Shown here one piece after another: positions 10,101 through 21,758 of a DNA stretch of 64,000 nt. The translations under genes were made by a program, and so were the position numbers. A model generated the notes under the pieces. The model was not told where the DNA came from and made no database searches. It saw nothing but the letters and a program-made list of their open reading frames with translations. Numbering within the stretch: the first letter of the stretch is position 1; each line of letters begins with the position of its first letter. Source of the stretch: Mytilinidion resinicola (Eukaryota; Ascomycota; Dothideomycetes; Mytilinidiales; Mytilinidiaceae); the NCBI RefSeq assembly GCF_010093595.1, contig NW_022985446.1, positions 331,616 to 395,615 of the forward strand, given 5' to 3'.

Positions 10101-12428
10101 TTGGCGAAGATCTTGTTAGATCGAGGCGCGGACCCAAACGCCGAACACAAAGAGTCAGTATTTCCCTGCCTACTTCCCCGATCAGCCAATATTCTAACTG
10201 ACTGTAGATATGGTAGTATCTTGCAGTTTGCAACAATGTGGAGCTCGCCAAAATGCGTTGAATGGCTTCTTGAAGCCGGAGCAGACCCTAAAGGTGTACC
10301 GGACGGTGAGTATGGCACCCCGCTGCAAGTCGCGGTAGAGTCAGGGAAAGAGGAGCTGGTCCTCCTTCTTCTCGAAAAGGGTGCTTTGGTTAATCCAGAA
10401 CGTATCTGTGGACGCTATGGAGACCCCCTCGGTGCAGCGATTGAACGACGTCTCGAGTCCATCACCCATCTCCTTCTTGAACACGGAGCATCCTTGGATA
10501 GGACAGGCAAAGGATACATCCCGCCGCTGCAAGCAGCAGCAAGCAAAGGGTTCGAGTCACTAGTTCGTTTACTTGTCAGCAAAGGCGCAGATGTCAATGT
10601 GGTGGGTGGTAAGTATGGAACCGCTTTACGAGCAACTCTGGCTCAAGGTCATAATGAGATAGCCAGATATCTCTTGGGCACTGGTGCCGACCCCATGCAA
10701 AGATCAAAGGCCCGCCATTTTACTCTTTACTTCGCTCGCATCACAGAAGAGACGTTCACGTCAGCCCTCGAAGTGGCAGTAGCATCAAACAAGATAAGCA
10801 CAGTCCAACTTCTGCTTGATCACGGGCTTGATCTGAACGAGCCCGAGGATGTTTGCGCCGCTGCTATCGGTCGAGCCGTTGAAGTTTCCGGCGTTGAAAT
10901 GCTCAAATTTATGATCGACAAAGGCGCCAATGTCAAGAAACATGGCGGCAAAGCTATGTCCTTTGATTCCGGGAGATGGTATGCGGACTTGCTCGAAAAG
11001 ACGAAGCTTCTTATCGCGACCGGAGCGAATATACGAGACTACACTGGCGGAGAGCGTCATACAGCTTTGGGTCAAAGTATTCAAGACCAAAATTGGGAAT
11101 ACATGGATTTTCTCCTCGACGCTGACGCGGATCCGAATGTGGTGTGGTCGTCCGGGCTCAATGGATCAGCGCTGAATGAGGCAATTGAGGTTGGAAATAT
11201 CAAAGTAATCGAAAAGCTGCTTGCAAAGGGTGCGGATATCAACCTAGGGGCTGGACACTGGGGCACTCCTTTCGCCAATGCCATCGTCAGTGGCGACGAG
11301 GAACTCTACTGGCTTTTCCTGGACCACAACGCAATCATCAACCCACTAGAGCCGTATGGCTCCTTCGGAAATCCTCTACAAGCTGCCGTGTCTAAATCCT
11401 ACTACGACATCGCTCACGACCTCCTCGATCGAGGTGCCAACATCCACACCCCCGGTGATCATCAGTCTATCCTAACACGAGCCTGTATGGGCAGTGAAGT
11501 GGGCCAAGTCGCAATGATTGAGCGACTCCTTTCGCTTGGAGCCAACATCGAGGACGAAGACAAATACCGTCCCGTGCATGACGAAGTCCTCGAAAATCTG
11601 TGGGTCTATCTGAATCCAATACAAGCGGCGGCGCGATCCGATCGCGAAGACCTTGTCACTCTGCTTCTCGACAAAGGCGCTAGAATCAATACCGTCCCGC
11701 CTCAGGGCACGTACGGCAATCCGCTGCAGGCGGCCGCGAAAGAGGCACATGTCAACATGGTCCGGTTCCTGCTTGACCGTGGCGCAGACGTGAACGCCGT
11801 GGGAGGCAAATACGGAACTGCCCTGCAAGCCGCAATATCCGTCGGCTCGGACGCGCTCGTGAAGACACTCCTCGATGCCGGCGCCGAGGCGTCCATTGAA
11901 GGCGGGTGTTACGGCTCTGCGCTGCAGGCTGCCGCAACAATGCATGGGAAGCAGTATGTTCAGCTGCTTTTAGACCGCGATGTGCCTGTCAATACTAACG
12001 TAGGTAAATACGGTAATGCGCTCGCTGCGGCAGCGAAGTGTGCTAATAAAGAAGCCGTGGAAATTCTCCTTGCCCATGGTGCCAACGTCAACCAAGAGGG
12101 TGGCAAGTATGGGACTCCGCTGCAGGCGACATGCTGTGCAAGGGGATTGAGCGCTGAAGTGCATGCGCAGGATATCACCAAACTGTTAATTGAAAGAGAA
12201 GTAGAGGTTAATACCAAAGAGGCTGGAAAATACGGATCGGCGTTGCAGGCTGCGGTGTATCATAATCGAGACTATGTGCGGTTTCTACTGAAGCATGGAG
12301 CCGATCCGAATGCGCAAGGAGGAAAGTTTGGGTCACCCCTGAAAGCGGCGAAAGCGAAAGAGTCGTATCGGATTGAGAAGGAACTTTTGGATCATGGGGC
12401 AATGCCGCTGGCGGTAGATGAGAGCTAG
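7109..12428 (+). CDS. NLR-like protein: SesA/HeLo-like N-terminus, NACHT, ankyrin array
   Basis: Exons 7109-8364 and 8414-12428 are joined across a 49-nt GTTAGT...CAG intron, giving 1756 residues. The ATG context is AAAATGGC. Residues 1-110 resemble the SesA/HeLo-like helical domain of fungal STAND proteins (IQLIQFSGMVL, then APKEIR). The NTPase has a Walker A FPGAGKT near residue 219, a Walker B FLIIDALDE near 315 and an ASRPE motif, followed by the usual FLWVACQLEE restored by splicing. From about residue 690 to the end there are roughly thirty ankyrin repeats, many containing GGKYGT(A/P)LQAA. Such proteins act as ligand-sensing switches that trigger cell death through the N-terminal domain. 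All key nucleotide-binding residues are present, so the gene looks intact. Confidence 0.9.
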
Positions 12429-12920
12429 ATGTGGGAATTGCTACATTCATTGAGATCCTGGTTTCTTTTCCTCTCGTTCTAGCCATACACTACTCAATTG
12501 AGTGAAAGTTTTGTAGTTATTCTAAATTCCTGAAGTCTTTTGAACGTACTTCAATAGTATTAGGACAACTTACCTTATCTTATAGCGGTTGGAACTATAC
12601 TTAAGGCCTAAGGCTACAACTAGATATCTTAACTGGCCTTCATCAGACATATCGCTGGCGTCAGGTTGCTTACTTGATAGACACGACGGATATGCTGCGA
12701 GTAAGAGTCCTGAAGGCGATAATAATGACTCCTTTTGATGCCATCAACTTCATAATCTGCAAAGTGTGATTTAGTTTCACGCACCAATGCGCCTGAGACA
12801 TTGCATTTGCCATCCCACCATCCTAATTTCAACAAGTAGGCTTCCAGAGGACAGGGAACATCGGCTCAGTGGAACAGGAAAGATGGTAGGATACTTAAAG
12901 ACGCAATCGATGCACAACAT
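12429..12920. other. Intergenic between convergent genes
   Basis: Short AT-rich 3' flanking sequence of the NLR and the minus-strand HET gene. No gene or structured RNA seen. Confidence 0.5.
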
Positions 12921-15307
12921 TCATATGATCCTCACCTCTTTCTTTTCTTTCCCAATAAAGACCTCACTCCCGCTCTCGAAAACCCCAACCCTTTCGTAAG
13001 CACCTGGCTCTCTCGTGGAAAGACCAAGCACTAATCCACTGACCCATTCTCGCCCAAACCCAGCAACGTTGAGACAAAGGACCTTCGCGCGTATATCTCC
13101 CCTATCTTCTCCGGGCCTCGCTCGGCGGACCTTCTTAGCAGCCTCGCCCTCAGCCTCCATTCCATCTTCAACGATCAGCGAGTCTGGCGCCATGCTCAAT
13201 GAACTCGACCCTCTCACAAGCACCGAATACCGAAGTTCCCCCTCTTTGTTGGCCACCAGCGTACCCTCTACCACTTGGCCTCTGAGCACGACATACCCGC
13301 CGCTCACTTCTCCGAGCAGGTTCTCCCCTTTGACAATTATGTTCCAGTCCAGCACCTCAATATTCGACTTCAGCTTCTCGCCCTCGCTTTTGTCTGGCTC
13401 GTAGTAGAGCGCCTCCGTGTCGACGCTCGCCCAACTGAAACTCGGTGCGCGATACGAAGCCAATCGAGGAGCGAGATGCGGCGGTGCCAACGAGGGGTGG
13501 GAGGACCAGAGAAGGTCATGGGCGAGGTTGTTCAACCACAGCCCGGCCAGATACGGCGAGGACGTCGCAGTGGCGATTTGAGATGCCAATCCAGAGATTG
13601 CAGGGAGTTTGTCTTGGGGGTGCGTAAGGGCACGGGTGCTGTATGCCGCGACCAGGGTATGCCACGTCGACCACAATTTCCCCAACTCCATCTTCTTCGA
13701 CTTCAGCTCTGATTTCTCGCTCCTCTTCCTTTTCTTCGATCCGTTCTCAGCCGCTGAGCACTGAAGACTCGCAAGCGCCTTCGGTATCATCCCGGGTGTG
13801 GTCCCGGCCACCCCCGCCCTCTTTTCCCCGGGCATACACTCGCACCTCCACCCCGTCCGGCACTCAAACAGCACCTCACCTTCCGTAAACAGCACCACAC
13901 GCGCCGCAAGCACGTGCTCCTGCAGCGCCCACGCCCTCCCCATCAGCGGACCCCTCGGCCTGACCTTCCCTCCTTTCCCGCTCTCCGGATGTTGATCCAG
14001 CATCTTCCTCACGCTAACTTCCTTCTCTTTCCCTCTCCCATCCGTATAAGTCATCGTAATTCCATGGCTCCCGTCTTGACTCCGCTCTTTGAAAATGGGC
14101 GTATTACTATTCCCACACTCGACGGCCACGAGCGTAACATGTGACGCCTGATAGATGGCGCCCATCTTCGCGCTTTCCACCTCCCAGTCCTCTCCACTGT
14201 CTTGAATTATACACAGCGAGTCAATCCATATATACCGTAACCCTAACTGTCGTGTCAAGATTACTGCATCGCGGAACAGCGGCGGAAGAGCTTCCCAGGC
14301 GATGCCCCTTCCAAACGCCGCCATGCTACCCGTCGTCGTTGACAGAAGCGGGTTCGGGCCCCAGCAGTGAGACAGTGTTGCGTAAGGAAGAGTTGTCGGG
14401 GTCGCGTTAGGGGGCGTTCTCACGAGCTTGGTTGGAGCGTTGACGCGGCCGACGTCGAGGAGGCGGGCGGGGAGGATAGGGGTTGAGGTTGCAGCGGGAG
14501 AGCGACATAGGGTGTGGGTAGGTGAGGTTAGACAGTCGGAGAGGCAGCGGCGGGCGAAGGCGAGGGTGGCGTCGGAGCAGGAGGAAGAGGGGATGGGGTG
14601 GGCGGCGCCGAGGGTGGGCCAGGGGGGGCGGATGTCTGGGGTTGTACTTAGTCAATGCGGGGAGATGGTTTTGAATTTGAACACCGAGAGAGAATGCAGC
14701 GAATGATAGAAGGAGGGTTATGAGGGTATATAAAAGGACGAGGGAAAGGAAAACATTGTGTAGCAAAAATGAGAAGGAATTTTGATCTTGGGAATAGTGA
14801 TGATCGGCAATTAAAATCACAAGTGTTTTGGAACCCTCTTAATCATCATGAGAAAAGTTGATCTATCAATGACACCGAATCAACGATGAAACTGAGATGT
14901 GGAATTGAAAAGCACATTCTGATGATAAAAAGGCCGTCGCACGCACCAACATCTCCAAAAATCTCCAAATACGTCCCCTCTCCTCCCTCCCCTTCCCATC
15001 TCACAACTACCGGACTCTTCTCCCCCATCTCCACCACAATCCTGCCCCTACTACTCCGCCAATCCTTAAAAAAAGCATCCAACGCGTCACATATCAGCTT
15101 ACAATGGTTACAATGCTTCGATTTCTGCAGCGCAAGGTCGTCGATGATAAGAGTTAGAGTCTTTCGCACGCGCTTCGCGGATTCGGTCGCGTATGACGTG
15201 TTGGGATGGGAGAGGGGGGACAGAGAGTTGCAGAGGAGGCAGGAGCCTTGGCGTTTGGGATTCGGGCGGGGGCGGGACGGGGGCTGCAGGGATTTGGGGA
15301 GGGGCAT
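12921..15307 (-). CDS. HET domain protein
   Basis: Exon 1 is 14947-15307 and exon 2 is 12921-14635, separated by a 311-nt GTGCGT...CAG intron in phase 1; the product is 691 residues. The N-terminal exon has CLLCNSLSPL and HCNHCKLICDAL, the Cys-containing lead-in of HET proteins. Exon 2 continues with DIRPPWPTLG, then PARLLDVG, then the HET domain: YATLSHCWG, YIWIDSLCIIQDS and GRAWALQEHVLAARVVLF. The intron is unusually long for this window and no second exon is apparent inside it. The gene belongs to the heterokaryon-incompatibility class; its partner is unknown. Confidence 0.85.
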
Positions 15308-15882
15308 TGTGGTTGATAAACGGAAGTCTTATGGGTTCATTGTTTCGATGGGGTAGAAGGATGGAAAAGAAGTGGAGATGGAGGTGATGATGATGCCAAG
15401 GGATCGGCTTCAGGGGCTTTTGGGGACGCTAAGTGGTTACAGTTAGGGCTAAATCCGGTCGAGCTGATTGGTTGAATGGTCAACTACGTACCTTGCCACG
15501 ATGTGACAACTTCGAAGTTTGCATCTTCAAAGGCCAACTCATCAGCCACGTATATAGGCCATACCGTACAATGCATCAGCTTGTTCTGTCTTTGAGTATA
15601 TCAAGTATCGTCAAAGTTCGAGTGTCCTTTTCTTCATCCTCACGCCAAAGCACCTCCGCAACTCCGTATCAAATAACCAGGTATATTTCCTGTATATATA
15701 CATTGCGCATACATTCTCTACCTCCACACACCTATATAGTTCCAATCACCACTCTTCTATATCTTCAATATCTTATTCCTAAAGCACTCATTGCAGAGCA
15801 ACCCAATTAAGAACTTACCCCCTCACTCACTCGAAAACTGCACAGTACCCTAGTATACTTTCAAGCAGAACCACGATCTGGC
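15308..15882. other. Intergenic, no gene recognised
   Basis: Pyrimidine-rich stretches and a TATA-like TATATATACA near 15694 precede the J-domain relic, as expected for a former promoter and leader. No other gene seen. Confidence 0.4.
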
Positions 15883-16311
15883 ATGCCACAAAAACCGCCA
15901 CCCAACATCCTTCTGGGTGTCTCTCCCACCGCCTCCCGCGTCCAACTAACCACCGCCTTCAACGCTCTCGCCACTCAATACTCGCCCTCCGCCCTCTCCG
16001 CTGTGAAACCTGCCGCACGATACCAAGCTTAGATTAATTTTGACGAGCTGCATAACGCGTACACAACTCTTGTAGGCAGCCTTGAAGACCATGGCAGCTC
16101 CAACTCCAAGTCCGAGGAAGAGCAAGAGGAAGAGTATGACGATGGCGGCGGGTATGATGGTAAGGCCGAGATCGAGTATCACGTTATTTGGACCTTTGAG
16201 GGTAATTTTGAGGTGAGGGAGGAGAGGGAGGTGAGACGCGAAAGGGAGGCGGGGGGCATAGGCGAGGAGGAGGTGCATGAGGTTAATGCGGATGTGACGG
16301 AGAATTTTTGA
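15883..16311 (+). pseudogene. J-domain (DnaJ-like) protein relic
   Basis: From the ATG at 15883 one frame reads ILLGVSPTASRVQLTTAF, then ARYQA, TAG (16030-16032), then INFDELHNAYTTL before an acidic tail ending at TGA 16309-16311. Helices I-III of a fungal J-domain are recognisable. The HPD tripeptide that activates Hsp70 is replaced (YSPSALS), and the in-frame TAG falls inside helix III. The same frame stays open on both sides of the stop, which marks a recent nonsense mutation in an already unusual J protein. An AG before the TAG cannot serve a normal-length intron. Confidence 0.65.
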
Positions 16312-16649
16312 TTATGCGGCTGAGCGATGATTGTCGGTAGGATAAGGGCGGTGATACTAGCAGTAGGTACAGCAGTGCGAATTACGATATGAAGATCTTA
16401 CGTCTTTTCAGGCTTGTAGAATGAGACGCTCGGCGGCACAGAAATCTAAGTCTAGTATATAAGCAACCATAGAGTGGATGGCTTACGTGGTACCTATGCT
16501 GTGTAGACAATACTATGGAAAATGACGAAGAACCAGATGACGACTTCCCAATTGAAGCTCCTCTCTCACCCCTCTACCGACGTTTTATCATGAAGTAAGC
16601 TCCACATGTCAACTTCTCGCCTCTATGTCGCCCATTTCAATATTGTTCT
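16312..16649. other. Intergenic, no gene recognised
   Basis: Sequence between the J-domain relic and the stop of the DUF6601 gene. No supported feature. Confidence 0.5.
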
Positions 16650-17615
16650 TTACGGATTTAACCTGGTTCCTGACTTCCTGGGTCCCCGAGAATAACGACA
16701 ACGCAATGCAAAAATCCACTCGTTAGTGATCTTGATTGCAAAAAGCACAAGCAGGGTGGCCAGTAACAGAAATGTGATCACCATGGTCACTACGCTGAAC
16801 ATGCGAAAAAGCCCTAAGAGACAACGCCACTGTTCGTCAAGCTGCTCGACAGTCGCCGCCAGTTGCATCGCCCCAAGCATAATCGAGATGATGCCGAACA
16901 AGAACAGTAGCGATGGATAAAAGCTGGCGAAATAGTCCCCGTATTGTCGATGGGTGCGGTAGTAGTATGTTTCGAAGAGAAGGAACTTGCAGTAGAAGTT
17001 CAGCCTCGTAAGTCGGATTTCGCCAAATCTGAACCTTGCTGAGACCTCTTCATCTCGGACCACGAGTACTTGGGCGCGCAGAAGACGCCATTGCTCCCAG
17101 CTGACAAAATCAGGAATGAGCGCCAGAGTGTTATCCTTTGCGATGCGAAAGTCGGACTCGTACCGAATCAAGTGGGCGTAAGACCGAAGGAATCCGAGCG
17201 CGCTTGTGAGGATTATATTATGCCTCAATGCTAATGGCTGCTGAGGATCTAAAAGAAGCTGCTGCCAGAAACTACGTGATAGGAGATACCGGGGCATCGG
17301 CTTGATGTGGATTTTGTCGTAGAACCAGATCAAGTGGAGCTTCGGCTCTTCCGTGAGTATGATCTCTCTACCCTTGACTCTTTGTCTATGTAGCTGCGAG
17401 ATATTTTCACTTGACTGTGTAGACAGAAGCCAAAGGCAGTCTGACATCTGATCTAATTCTTTGCACTCTAGATCGTCCGCGAGGAAGGCTGAGAGTAGTT
17501 CGACCTTGTCCATCTCCAGATCGGGGTAACCAGGCAACCATGGAGTGTGGCCAGGCTGGCATGTTTCAGGCTCGGCGGGTAAAAATTCAAGAAAAGCGTA
17601 TGCTTTTCCATACAT
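16650..17615 (-). CDS. DUF6601-family membrane protein
   Basis: The single-exon 321-residue product fits the fungal DUF6601 family. It has ELLSAFLADDLEC near the N-terminus, then KLHLIWFYDKIHIKPMPRYLL, SALGFLRSYAHLIRYESDF and FRFGEIRLTRLNFYCKF. Two transmembrane helices lie near residues 230-255 and 275-300. No biochemical function is established for the family. I start at the ATG at 17615. The frame stays open upstream to 17696, but that part begins with a GTGAGT that looks like a splice donor and has no ATG, so a short 5' exon is possible. Confidence 0.8.
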   Translation of the reverse strand: MYGKAYAFLEFLPAEPETCQPGHTPWLPGYPDLEMDKVELLSAFLADDLECKELDQMSDCLWLLSTQSSENISQLHRQRVKGREIILTEEPKLHLIWFYDKIHIKPMPRYLLSRSFWQQLLLDPQQPLALRHNIILTSALGFLRSYAHLIRYESDFRIAKDNTLALIPDFVSWEQWRLLRAQVLVVRDEEVSARFRFGEIRLTRLNFYCKFLLFETYYYRTHRQYGDYFASFYPSLLFLFGIISIMLGAMQLAATVEQLDEQWRCLLGLFRMFSVVTMVITFLLLATLLVLFAIKITNEWIFALRCRYSRGPRKSGTRLNP

Positions 17616-18341
17616 AGTCTTGTGATGTTTTGGATCTTGCGGCAAATGTAAAATGGTAGGTCTTCGATGAAGCTTGCCTTTGACAACGGAACTCACCCTG
17701 GGCTACATTTGCTGGCCTACGTACTTAAGCATGCGCTTCCGGTCAAAAATCAGAAGGCCTCGACGCCTTAACTTGCCGCCCAGGCAAACGAGCCACTTTA
17801 AATCAAGATATAGAAATCCTGAAATTCGGAGATGGTCGTAGCATTGGTTGATTGGCATCGTAGCGCTACGATACCTGCGCCCGGTTAGAAAATACGAGAA
17901 GGCAACCGTGAAAAGTCTGGAACTTAGCCTGAGGTAGAGAACACCGTTACACTGCAGGGATGTGCGACATGTATCTGATCAAAAGCGGGCAGAAGGCCTC
18001 GATGCCTGGATTTACCTCCTGGCAAACCAGCCACTTGAAATTAAACATGTGGAAGTCTTGGAATGTGCATATGTTGGTGGCATTGGTGGTTGGACAATTT
18101 TCTACGCCACGTTCGAGGTTGAGCCAGCCTTTCGAGGTTGAGCCAGCCTTGAAAGGCTGAACTCAGCCTTAGTGTGAGTGCAGAGCTAAATTTGGCGGAA
18201 AACTGTCGCACCATCATCTAAAGACTGAGCGAAGATATAAAGGTGGCTGTTTATGCCTAATAATGCTTTTTCAATCATACCACTTACCCCTAACGGCATT
18301 TAAACCGAAGAATTGAGTCCTCGTGGGGTACCTTTTGCATC
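17616..18341. other. Intergenic with diverged direct repeats
   Basis: It contains two eroded direct repeats (next entry) and, at about 18111-18150, a short tandem GAGGTTGAGCCAGCCTT repeat followed by an inverted partner (AAGGCTGAACTCAGCCTT). No gene recognised. Confidence 0.5.
17729..18110. repeat. Pair of eroded direct repeats of about 143 bp
   Basis: 17729-17871 and 17968-18110 align over their length with many substitutions; shared words include AGAAGGCCTCGA and GGCAAAC-AGCCACTT. They are offset by about 239 bp. Probably old duplicated or transposon-derived sequence. Confidence 0.5.
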
Positions 18342-19650
18342 ATGGCTTCCATTGGCCAGCCTCTTGCAGTCGCATCCCGTGCAGCTCCGGCACGGAGGCG
18401 AGTCTTTCGAGCTGAAGAGATACCGTGCGAGTGGACCAAGCAACTTCTGAGCGAACGTCTCCAGCAAAATTTTCCGAGCCATAATTTGCGAGTCGATTCG
18501 CTTTGTAGGCACCTCAATCAGTCTTCAAGCACCGCTCTAGTCACCTTCAATTCCACTGTACCAGATGATCTGTCAACTTTGGACAACGGGTCCGATCGTG
18601 TGATTGACCTGGATATCGGCGGTTGTCAAATCATCTTCTGTCACTGCCTTGGCCTGACAACTCTGTTTGAGCCTAGCGAAGGAGAATCACCAAAGGCTGA
18701 GTATATCTTACCATGTACATCATTTGTCGTATAACTGGCTAAATGATTCACAGCGTCATCTTCGCTCACGGGCTCAACGGTCATGCGATTGGGTCGTGGA
18801 CGGCGCGGAACGGCAAATGCTGGCCGCGTGACTTTCTCGGGCATGACCTAGCAGGGCTTCGAATCTTATCATTTGGGCTATGAAGCAAACCTACAAGCGG
18901 ACACTTCTACGTCGCAGCTCTCGGACTATGGTCGGCAGCTGCTTAACCAGCTTTGGGTTTTACGACCTACTGCAGAGGTATGGCCTTGACGATGGATTCC
19001 AGGCGTCGGATATTATACTCACGTAGCGTATAGGATAAGGAGCGTCCATTGTTCCTCGTTGGTCACAGCTTCGGGGGCACTATCATAACCTGGGTATGTC
19101 ATCGAGGTCAACTTTGTAACCTAAGTAGCTTCGTACTGACCTAATCAGACACTCCATGAGTTGTCCTTTCACCGGAGAGACAAACCAGAATACGATCAAA
19201 CTCTGAGTGCGATCCGATGCGCTACCTTTTTCGGCACTCCTCATCAAGGCATGAGCATTGAGCCAATTGAACCTCTTACCATGAACCGCATCCATTCGTC
19301 GATGACGAGAACCCTCCGCGATCTGCAGCCCAACTCAATGGTCCTGCGAATGCTCCGTGATACTTTGACTCAGCTCCGCACGAACATTAGATTCATCACC
19401 TGTGTAGAACAGAAGCTCACCGTCGCACCAGTACGTGAGAAGCGCGTAGATCTGTTAGCACATCATAACACTTGCTGACATTGCTTAGTTGATCGATGGG
19501 CAGCGACGCGATAGCTATGTTGCTGTTAGCATGGATGGAGCACAAATATACAGTCACTCTGAAGACATCCTTCCGATCCAGGCGGATCACAAGGAAATGA
19601 TCAAGTTCAGCAACCAAGCAGACATAGATTATCAACAAGTCCTTTACTAG
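18342..19650 (+). pseudogene. Esterase-like N-terminal half of a NACHT protein, broken
   Basis: Coding blocks are 18342-18700, 18754-18977, 19034-19093, 19149-19430 and 19489-19650, separated by normal 53-58-nt introns. They encode the alpha/beta-hydrolase-like sensor half of a fungal NLR: GLTTLFEP, VIFAHGLNGHAIGSW, WPRDFLGHDL, the nucleophile elbow FLVGHSFGGT and later ADHKEMIKFS. Two lesions are visible: one extra G in the run 18875-18877, which shifts the frame between SFG and YEAN, and a TAG at 19648-19650 before LRRALDNCG, where a CAG would be natural. A second TAG follows at 19693-19695. The NACHT half continues as a separate frame at 19719. Confidence 0.75.
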
Positions 19651-19718
19651 CTTAGGCGAGCTCTGGACAATTGCGGGTCAGCCAAAACCCAGTAGAGAGA
19701 AGAAGGGATTGAGCTGAC

Positions 19719-21758
19719 ATGGTAGTAAGATCAAGCAATACGATAAGAGAACTCACCGTAGAACAAAGACAAGCTCTATTAGACTCGCTGCGATTCTCCG
19801 ATATTGAAAAGCGTCAAATGACAATCAAGCATGCTTATGATACGACATGTGATTGGATCTTCGAGTGTCCGGAATATATGAGCTGGTCGGCACTTTCAAA
19901 TAACATGAAAGAAGATCCTTTTCTCTGGATCAGGGGAAACTCCGGGAGCGGGAAATCCACAATAATCAAATTTGCCTTCACGTATCATCGCACAAGACAG
20001 GGCGACGACTCCAGAATCGCGTTTTTCTTCGATGCTCGAGGTACGGATTTACAGAAGACAGCCAAGGGGGTGTATCGGTCTTTGCTCTTGCAGATACTCA
20101 AAGGCACCGAAGAAATCCCACGTGAAATACATGCCCTCGAGCAATCGATGCGAGGTGGATTCTCAACGTGGCAGACCTCCGCACTGAAGGAACTTCTCGA
20201 ATACTTCATACCCCGTTCTGGTCGGCCTACGTTTTGTTTTATCGATGCGCTTGATGAGTGCCAGAGATCCGACAGTCGAGATGTGATAACCTTCTTTGCA
20301 AGACTTTCAGAGCTGTGTGCGAAGAAGCAGATTATCTTCAGAGTGTGCTTCTCCAGCAGATACGATCCGAGAATCCCTACCCAGGACCGCCGAAGGGTGT
20401 GCTTAGAGGAGCAAGAAGGCCATAATCTGGACATCCTCAGATACATCGAGCACAAGCTTCAGACGAGACCCGGTATACCTACACAGGCTACCCAACAAGC
20501 GCTCAAGCGAAAAGCATCTGGAGTTTTTCTGTGGGCAATGCTCGTCGTTGGAACTCTCAACAAGGACCCTGATTGGGGCCGCAGGTGTTCATTTCGGGAT
20601 CGACTTGACATGATACCTGCAGATCTTCACGAGCTTTACCGTCATATCCTCACGCCAAAAAGAGAGAATGACAGCGAGGACAAGCTACTCCTCTGTCTCC
20701 AATGGATCCTTTTCGCGAAGAAACCCCAAACACCGATGGAGCTTTACTTCGCCATACTCTCGGATGCCAATCCGGAAGCTCTGAGGACGATGAGAGAGAG
20801 CGCCCGAAACCAACCTACAGAGGATTTAGCGGCAAAGTTCCTATTGGATGCATCCAAAGGGCTTGTGGAGATCACGCACGCACATGTGCCAGTTGTCCAA
20901 TTTATTCATGAGTCCTTGCCGAAGTTTCTACATAGCGACTATGCCATCGGCCAGATATGGAGGGAGCGTCAATCTGCCTTTCAAGGCAATAGTCATGATC
21001 GCTTGAAGCGCTGCTGTCTTAGATTCTTGGAAGGTTTAGCCACTCCAGCATCTGGAACTCTAGACGAAGTTGAGTTTCCAAATTATTGCCACCAGAAAGA
21101 CGGAGGAAAATGGACACAGTCTCTATGCTCGAGTAAAGACCACCTTCCACCGTCACTTGATCCCCTACCAATATTTGCAAGATATGCAGTAGAGAACATC
21201 TTGTATCACGCCAATGAGGCAGAAAGGAACGGCGTCACTCAAGCCCAATTGTCGCAATACTTCCCTTTGACCCACTGGATCCAGCTCGTCAACACACTCT
21301 CGGACCAACCGCTGTATACTCCAAAAGCAAGCCTGCTTTATATCCTAGCCGAACAGAACATGTCCGAACTTATCGCAGCCCACCCACATCGCCTTTCCTA
21401 TCTCAACCCTGAACAGGAGCTGTATGGGTCTCCATTCTTTGTTGCACTAGCTAAGGCGAACATCGATACAATCCGATCATTTTTCAGAATCGAGCTGCAG
21501 AGCCATCTTCGCCCTGTTCATTTCCTCGATAAGCGCTCGGCGCCTCAGAAATATAGTGAAATTTGTGAGAGTTATATCGAGACCGTCAAGGAACATCACT
21601 ATTCCGAACTCGTCGCATGCTACCTTCGATTTGAAGTCCTTCTCTTACGCCTGCGTTTCCGGGATCCCGCAACCAGAATGCGCAATCAGCGTTTGGGGTT
21701 TCCGACCCTGGGGAAGAGCGAAGACGCTTCACACCACGATTACGTTCCCGTGACTTGA
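19719..21758 (+). CDS. NACHT NTPase half of an NLR-like protein
   Basis: The uninterrupted 679-residue frame carries Walker A GNSGSGKST at about residue 74, Walker B FCFIDALDE near 172, an FSSRYDP sensor motif and a winged-helix-like ILFAKKPQTPMELYFAI. It is very probably the 3' part of the gene whose esterase-like 5' half is broken just upstream; only 68 bp separate them. Its ATG at 19719 could still start a shorter protein lacking the sensor domain. No ankyrin, WD40 or TPR array follows. Whether it is expressed is unknown. Confidence 0.7.
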   Translation: MVVRSSNTIRELTVEQRQALLDSLRFSDIEKRQMTIKHAYDTTCDWIFECPEYMSWSALSNNMKEDPFLWIRGNSGSGKSTIIKFAFTYHRTRQGDDSRIAFFFDARGTDLQKTAKGVYRSLLLQILKGTEEIPREIHALEQSMRGGFSTWQTSALKELLEYFIPRSGRPTFCFIDALDECQRSDSRDVITFFARLSELCAKKQIIFRVCFSSRYDPRIPTQDRRRVCLEEQEGHNLDILRYIEHKLQTRPGIPTQATQQALKRKASGVFLWAMLVVGTLNKDPDWGRRCSFRDRLDMIPADLHELYRHILTPKRENDSEDKLLLCLQWILFAKKPQTPMELYFAILSDANPEALRTMRESARNQPTEDLAAKFLLDASKGLVEITHAHVPVVQFIHESLPKFLHSDYAIGQIWRERQSAFQGNSHDRLKRCCLRFLEGLATPASGTLDEVEFPNYCHQKDGGKWTQSLCSSKDHLPPSLDPLPIFARYAVENILYHANEAERNGVTQAQLSQYFPLTHWIQLVNTLSDQPLYTPKASLLYILAEQNMSELIAAHPHRLSYLNPEQELYGSPFFVALAKANIDTIRSFFRIELQSHLRPVHFLDKRSAPQKYSEICESYIETVKEHHYSELVACYLRFEVLLLRLRFRDPATRMRNQRLGFPTLGKSEDASHHDYVPVT

